A DNA stretch of 64,000 bases from Pseudomaricurvus alkylphenolicus (GTDB taxonomy: Bacteria; Pseudomonadota; Gammaproteobacteria; Pseudomonadales; Cellvibrionaceae): contig NZ_JAAQPI010000005.1 in assembly GCF_011683955.1 (NCBI RefSeq), forward strand, positions 368,786 through 432,785, in the 5' to 3' direction. Positions 61,433-64,000 of this stretch are shown in pieces. The first letter of the stretch is position 1. Each line of letters starts with the position of its first letter. The notes under the pieces are model-generated. The model was not told the DNA's origin, did no database searches, and saw only the letters and a program-made list of their open reading frames with translations. The translations under genes and the position numbers were made by a program.

Positions 61433-62323
61433 ATGGGAATTTTAACTGAGAGAGATATATACACCAAGGATGTATTAAACTGGAAAGGCGTTCACCTTTT
61501 TCACTATCAAGGTTCAGCGTGTTCCCAGAAAGTCCGAATCTTCTTAAATATGAAGGGCATTAACTGGCAGTCACATCCTATCAATCTGGCTCGAAGGGAA
61601 AACACCAGTGAGTGGTATATGGGAATCAACCCCCGCGGATTGGTCCCGGCGCTTGTTCACGACGGGCTTGTTATCATCGAAAGCAACGACATATTGTCCT
61701 ACATCGAAGAGAGGCTTCCAGGTCCGAAGCTGATGCCGACAGATAGAGAATCAGAATTAATGGAATGGCTGAGGATAGAGGACGAGTTGCACTACGACCT
61801 TCGTAACCTAACAATGCGATTTATTGCGCCATCACAAGTGTTTAAACGCAATAAATCAAAACTGGAACACTATCGCCGAACCGGCTCCGGCACGGTTAAC
61901 GGGGTCGCAGACCAAGCAAAGGCGGTCGAACTTAAGTTCTGGGAGAGCTTTTTACGCAATGACGGCATAACAAACGAGCAAATTCGAAACTCAGTTGGCC
62001 GCTTTCGCGAGTCTCTCGATCGTTTAGACTCAGTACTTGCAGACCAAGATTTTATCCTTGGGGATTCCATTACCGCAGCAGATATCGCTTGGTTTATCTA
62101 TGTCTACCGTATTCAGCTAGCGGGCTATCCCGTATCTAAACTGCATACACAGGTAGGGCGCTGGCGAGATCTCCTGTTAAAGACTGACGGCATTCAGCAA
62201 GAGCCTAAGATGCCTATAGCCAATCTGGTGATTATGGCTGCGTGGAAGTTAAAAAATCGATTGATGAGATCCAGCCTTTGTGACATAGCCCATTTGCCAG
62301 TAACCGAAGTTATCACTACATAA
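61433..62323 (+). CDS. Glutathione S-transferase-like protein
   Basis: A 296-residue protein. An N-terminal thioredoxin-fold domain (LFHYQGSACSQKVRIFLNMK, then GINWQSHPINLARRENTSEW, NPRGLVPALVHDGLVIIESN) is followed by an all-helical GST C-terminal domain (LADQDFILGDSITAADIAWF). The S-x-C-S motif near the start is the likely thiol site, and I-E-S-x-D-I contacts glutathione. It is longer than typical GSTs (about 210-230) because of an extra C-terminal helical segment. It is 18 bp after the solute-binding-like gene, so co-transcription is likely. Confidence 0.82.
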   Translation: MGILTERDIYTKDVLNWKGVHLFHYQGSACSQKVRIFLNMKGINWQSHPINLARRENTSEWYMGINPRGLVPALVHDGLVIIESNDILSYIEERLPGPKLMPTDRESELMEWLRIEDELHYDLRNLTMRFIAPSQVFKRNKSKLEHYRRTGSGTVNGVADQAKAVELKFWESFLRNDGITNEQIRNSVGRFRESLDRLDSVLADQDFILGDSITAADIAWFIYVYRIQLAGYPVSKLHTQVGRWRDLLLKTDGIQQEPKMPIANLVIMAAWKLKNRLMRSSLCDIAHLPVTEVITT

Positions 62324-62642
62324 GCGTCGTACTTCAGGTAGCGTTGAATTATTCCAGTGAGGCGATACCTGATTCGCCCAGCCGTTGCCCCCGATCGGGG
62401 GCCCGCCTATCCAGAAAAACGAACATATTCTCCTTTCATCTGGTCTCAGCTGTCTTTCAAGGTGAGTAGCCGACCTGGTTGATGTGGAAATCAATGTTGA
62501 AGTAGACAGATAACAGGGAATTTGCCAAATCACTGAGCATTTCACCAAATTTTCATCGACGAGGTGGTTTCATTTCCCTAGAGAATTACTATACTGCTAG
62601 CCGGGACTTATGAGGTAAAAATAACCTGCAAGGAGCTTTTAT
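62324..62642. other. 319-bp gap with a 16-bp palindrome
   Basis: No gene is recognised; a 100-residue minus-strand frame across 62249-62548 looks random and overlaps the GST gene. GCCCCCGATCGGGGGC at 62387-62402 is a perfect palindrome, which may be part of a hairpin or a remnant of mobile DNA. The promoter of the next gene is probably in the last 60 bp (AGAGAATTACTATACTGC). Confidence 0.55.
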
Positions 62643-63512
62643 ATGAGAAATATCTTTTTTATCTGTCTATTCGGCCTACTTTCGATACCTGCCCACGCCG
62701 TTAAGATTCTAGAAAACCAACTCCCCTTTATTCACTACCTGAGCCTGCCGATTCAAAGCGCCGGGCAAGATTTGACATTGTCTGGTGAATTCAGATTGCC
62801 ACGTGACCCGGAAGTTGAACAATTTCCGGCCGTTATCGTTCTGCACAGTTCCGGTGGCGTCGACAGCACAGGTCGTCTCTATATCAAGGCCTTGAATAAC
62901 GCTGGAATAGCCACCTTCGAGCTAGATATGTGGGGCGCGCGTGGCCTGTCAGGTGGTACTGCAGATCGGCCGGCCACAGTACAAGAGACACTGGCTGATG
63001 CCTTTGCCGCCTTGGAGTTTCTGGCTCAACGGGAGGATATCGATGCTGACCGAATCGGAGTTCTTGGATTTTCGTGGGGCGGCGTACTGTCACTTTTAAC
63101 CGCAACGGAAGCCTACAATGCAATAAGCGGCACGGACGTCAGGTTTGCCGGGCATGTAGCCCATTATCCGGTTTGCTGGGCCTACAATGTGCTTCCTGGA
63201 TTTGAATTTTCAAACCTGACGGGTTCTCCGGTAATGATTCAATCGGGAGAACTCGATGATTACGACGTTCCTGGCATTTGCGAGGGAATGGTTGCCGGGC
63301 TGGCGGCTTCGGATCAGGAGCTGGTTGATCTTAAAATGTACGAAAATGCCTATCATGCGTGGGACCGTCTCGAACCAGCCTTGGTGGTAGAAGATCCATT
63401 TGCCCACTTGGGGCAAGGCGGTATTGTAAATCTGGTACCCGATCAAAAACTGGCAAAAAAATCTCGCAAGCGAGTCGTCAGATTTTTTAAGACTTTGTTT
63501 GATTTGGACTAA
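62643..63512 (+). CDS. Exported dienelactone hydrolase-family protein
   Basis: A 289-residue alpha/beta-hydrolase with a signal peptide (MRNIFFICLFGLLSIPAHAV, cleaved near HA-VK). It has AVIVLHSSGGVDSTGRLYIK, FELDMWGARGLSGGTAD, the nucleophile elbow IGVLGFSWGGVLSLL with Ser in place of the Cys of true dienelactone hydrolases, and catalytic Asp/His candidates in SGELDDYDVPGICEG and YENAYHAWDRLEP. It would hydrolyse an ester or lactone in the periplasm. Serine nucleophiles occur in a related branch, so the substrate is unknown. ATG 62643 follows AAGGAG at about 62630. Confidence 0.85.
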   Translation: MRNIFFICLFGLLSIPAHAVKILENQLPFIHYLSLPIQSAGQDLTLSGEFRLPRDPEVEQFPAVIVLHSSGGVDSTGRLYIKALNNAGIATFELDMWGARGLSGGTADRPATVQETLADAFAALEFLAQREDIDADRIGVLGFSWGGVLSLLTATEAYNAISGTDVRFAGHVAHYPVCWAYNVLPGFEFSNLTGSPVMIQSGELDDYDVPGICEGMVAGLAASDQELVDLKMYENAYHAWDRLEPALVVEDPFAHLGQGGIVNLVPDQKLAKKSRKRVVRFFKTLFDLD

Positions 63513-63522
63513 CGCTTCATAT

Positions 63523-63555
63523 GGCCCCGGCTGTAATGCAGCTTGGGGCTTTCTC
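63523..63555 (+). terminator. Intrinsic terminator after the dienelactone hydrolase-like gene
   Basis: GGCCCCGGCTG (63523-63533), loop TAATG, CAGCTTGGGGC (63539-63549), then TTTCTC. The stem has a small internal mismatch. It has the layout of a real terminator. Confidence 0.7.
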
Positions 63556-63710
63556 AGAGATGACAGTGTTATTGGTTTTATAAATTGTATTCAAGGAATG
63601 TAAGAGGAGGATAGTGCGGGTTATTGCATGAGTGATATCTACGTATTTTGTGCGCCGACCTTATTTTAACATAATCTTTATTATGCGAAATGAATTGTAG
63701 GCGCAATATA

Positions 63711-64000
63711 GTAATGTCCTATTTGAGCAATTTAGAAATGTCCGCTTTTGCGTATGATATTCGGCCCTTTACCGGACCGATCGACGCATTAGGAGCCATT
63801 TTCGATGGGAAGTTTGCTGACTATGGGACAGAAACAACTGGACAGACTCACGATCCTGGAGCGTGTTAAAGATCGTCGATTAACTCAATCAGAGGCCGCC
63901 AGATTGCTGGGCATCAGTGATCGTCAAGTGAGACGGCTTTATAGCGCCTACAGCGACCAAGGCGCTCAAGCGTTGGTTTCCAAACACTACGGTCGTACAA
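63711..64000 (+). mobile_element. Left end of an ISNCY-type insertion sequence (cut by window edge)
   Basis: The end region carries AATGTCC at 63713-63719 and again at 63737-63743, in the style of ISNCY-family termini. A transposase start lies immediately inside. The left boundary is approximate and no target duplication can be judged because the right end is not in the window. Confidence 0.55.
63805..64000 (+). CDS. ISNCY-family transposase, N-terminal part
   Basis: The first 65 residues of a transposase. RLTILERVKDRRLTQSEAAR then LLGISDRQVRRLYSAYSDQG and AQALVSKHYGR form the helix-turn-helix that begins ISNCY-type transposases (the L-T-Q-x-E-A-A-R-x-L-G-x-S-x-R-Q-V-(K/R)-R-L pattern). ATG 63805 has AGGAG at 63791-63795; Met7 at 63823 is the alternative. 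The catalytic core is beyond the window edge. Confidence 0.82.
   Translation, partial: MGSLLTMGQKQLDRLTILERVKDRRLTQSEAARLLGISDRQVRRLYSAYSDQGAQALVSKHYGRT

Noticed and set aside
62249..62548. 100-residue minus-strand frame in the gap before the dienelactone hydrolase-like gene
   Set aside because: Composition looks random, it overlaps the end of the GST gene antisense, and no ribosome binding site was seen.
1..64000. tRNA, rRNA or CRISPR arrays
   Set aside because: No cloverleaf-like, rRNA-like or regularly spaced direct repeats were recognised by reading; an automated scan was not possible here.

Overview
The window looks like chromosome of a free-living, aerobic, probably marine gammaproteobacterium. 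This is inferred from moderate GC, three large TonB-dependent receptors, tdh/kbl, glpD/glpR/glpK, PilZ, CZB-type chemoreceptor and cytochrome P450 genes; a Cellvibrionales-type lineage would fit but is not proven. No rRNA, tRNA or CRISPR array was recognised. Gene density is high and most of the window is nutrient uptake and catabolism.

Layout. 1-363: 5' end of a MASE1 membrane sensor leaving the window. 530-3868: nucleoside transporter, phosphoribosyltransferase, a MetF-like barrel protein and a PilZ protein. 4121-6114: an orphan MerR-type HTH/receiver fusion and a soluble CZB chemoreceptor. 6290-8464: a lipoprotein-TetR operon behind a 25-bp palindrome. 8504-14860: accessory amine/amino-acid catabolism: Rieske oxygenase with divergent GlxA/AraC regulator, metallo-hydrolase, a truncated second GlxA regulator, D-amino-acid dehydrogenase, ornithine cyclodeaminase homologue and Lrp regulator. 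15018-16550: P450 plus its 2Fe-2S ferredoxin. 16625-22547: acyl-CoA dehydrogenase, divergent TetR, TonB receptor and enoyl-CoA hydratase, linked by three copies of one operator-like sequence.

22987-29765 is a tight four-gene operon: TonB receptor, YfcC-type permease, isoaspartyl dipeptidase homologue and an exported cyanophycinase. I read it as a scavenging locus for cyanophycin or beta-aspartyl peptides. It is followed by PepD, tdh-kbl, a penicillin acylase gene broken by one in-frame TAG, and a LysR/ureohydrolase pair (guanidinobutyrase or agmatinase type). Then come an APH/ATPase fusion protein, a TPR protein, an aldehyde dehydrogenase, a LysR regulator and a class III aminotransferase. 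Together the ureohydrolase, dehydrogenase and aminotransferase could carry arginine, agmatine or polyamine nitrogen to GABA and succinate, which would take the arginine released from cyanophycin.

44799-53787 is a second co-directional catabolic array: flavin monooxygenase, RidA, DUF1028, ArgE-like deacylase, TonB receptor, aspartase and APC permease. It suggests uptake and breakdown of an N-substituted aspartate or similar amine, substrate unknown. 53798-57982 is the glycerol-3-phosphate regulon with GlpR-like operators. 58014-63512 holds small regulatory, secreted and stress-type proteins (XRE-like, YceI, solute-binding protein, GST, dienelactone-hydrolase family). The right edge enters an ISNCY-type insertion sequence.

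The strongest items for a second look are the three-copy TetR operator set, the cyanophycin locus with a missing metal-ligand His in its dipeptidase, the amber-interrupted penicillin acylase, the 25-bp palindrome before the lipoprotein-TetR operon, the FMO-to-permease cluster, and the very long hairpin after the ferredoxin gene.
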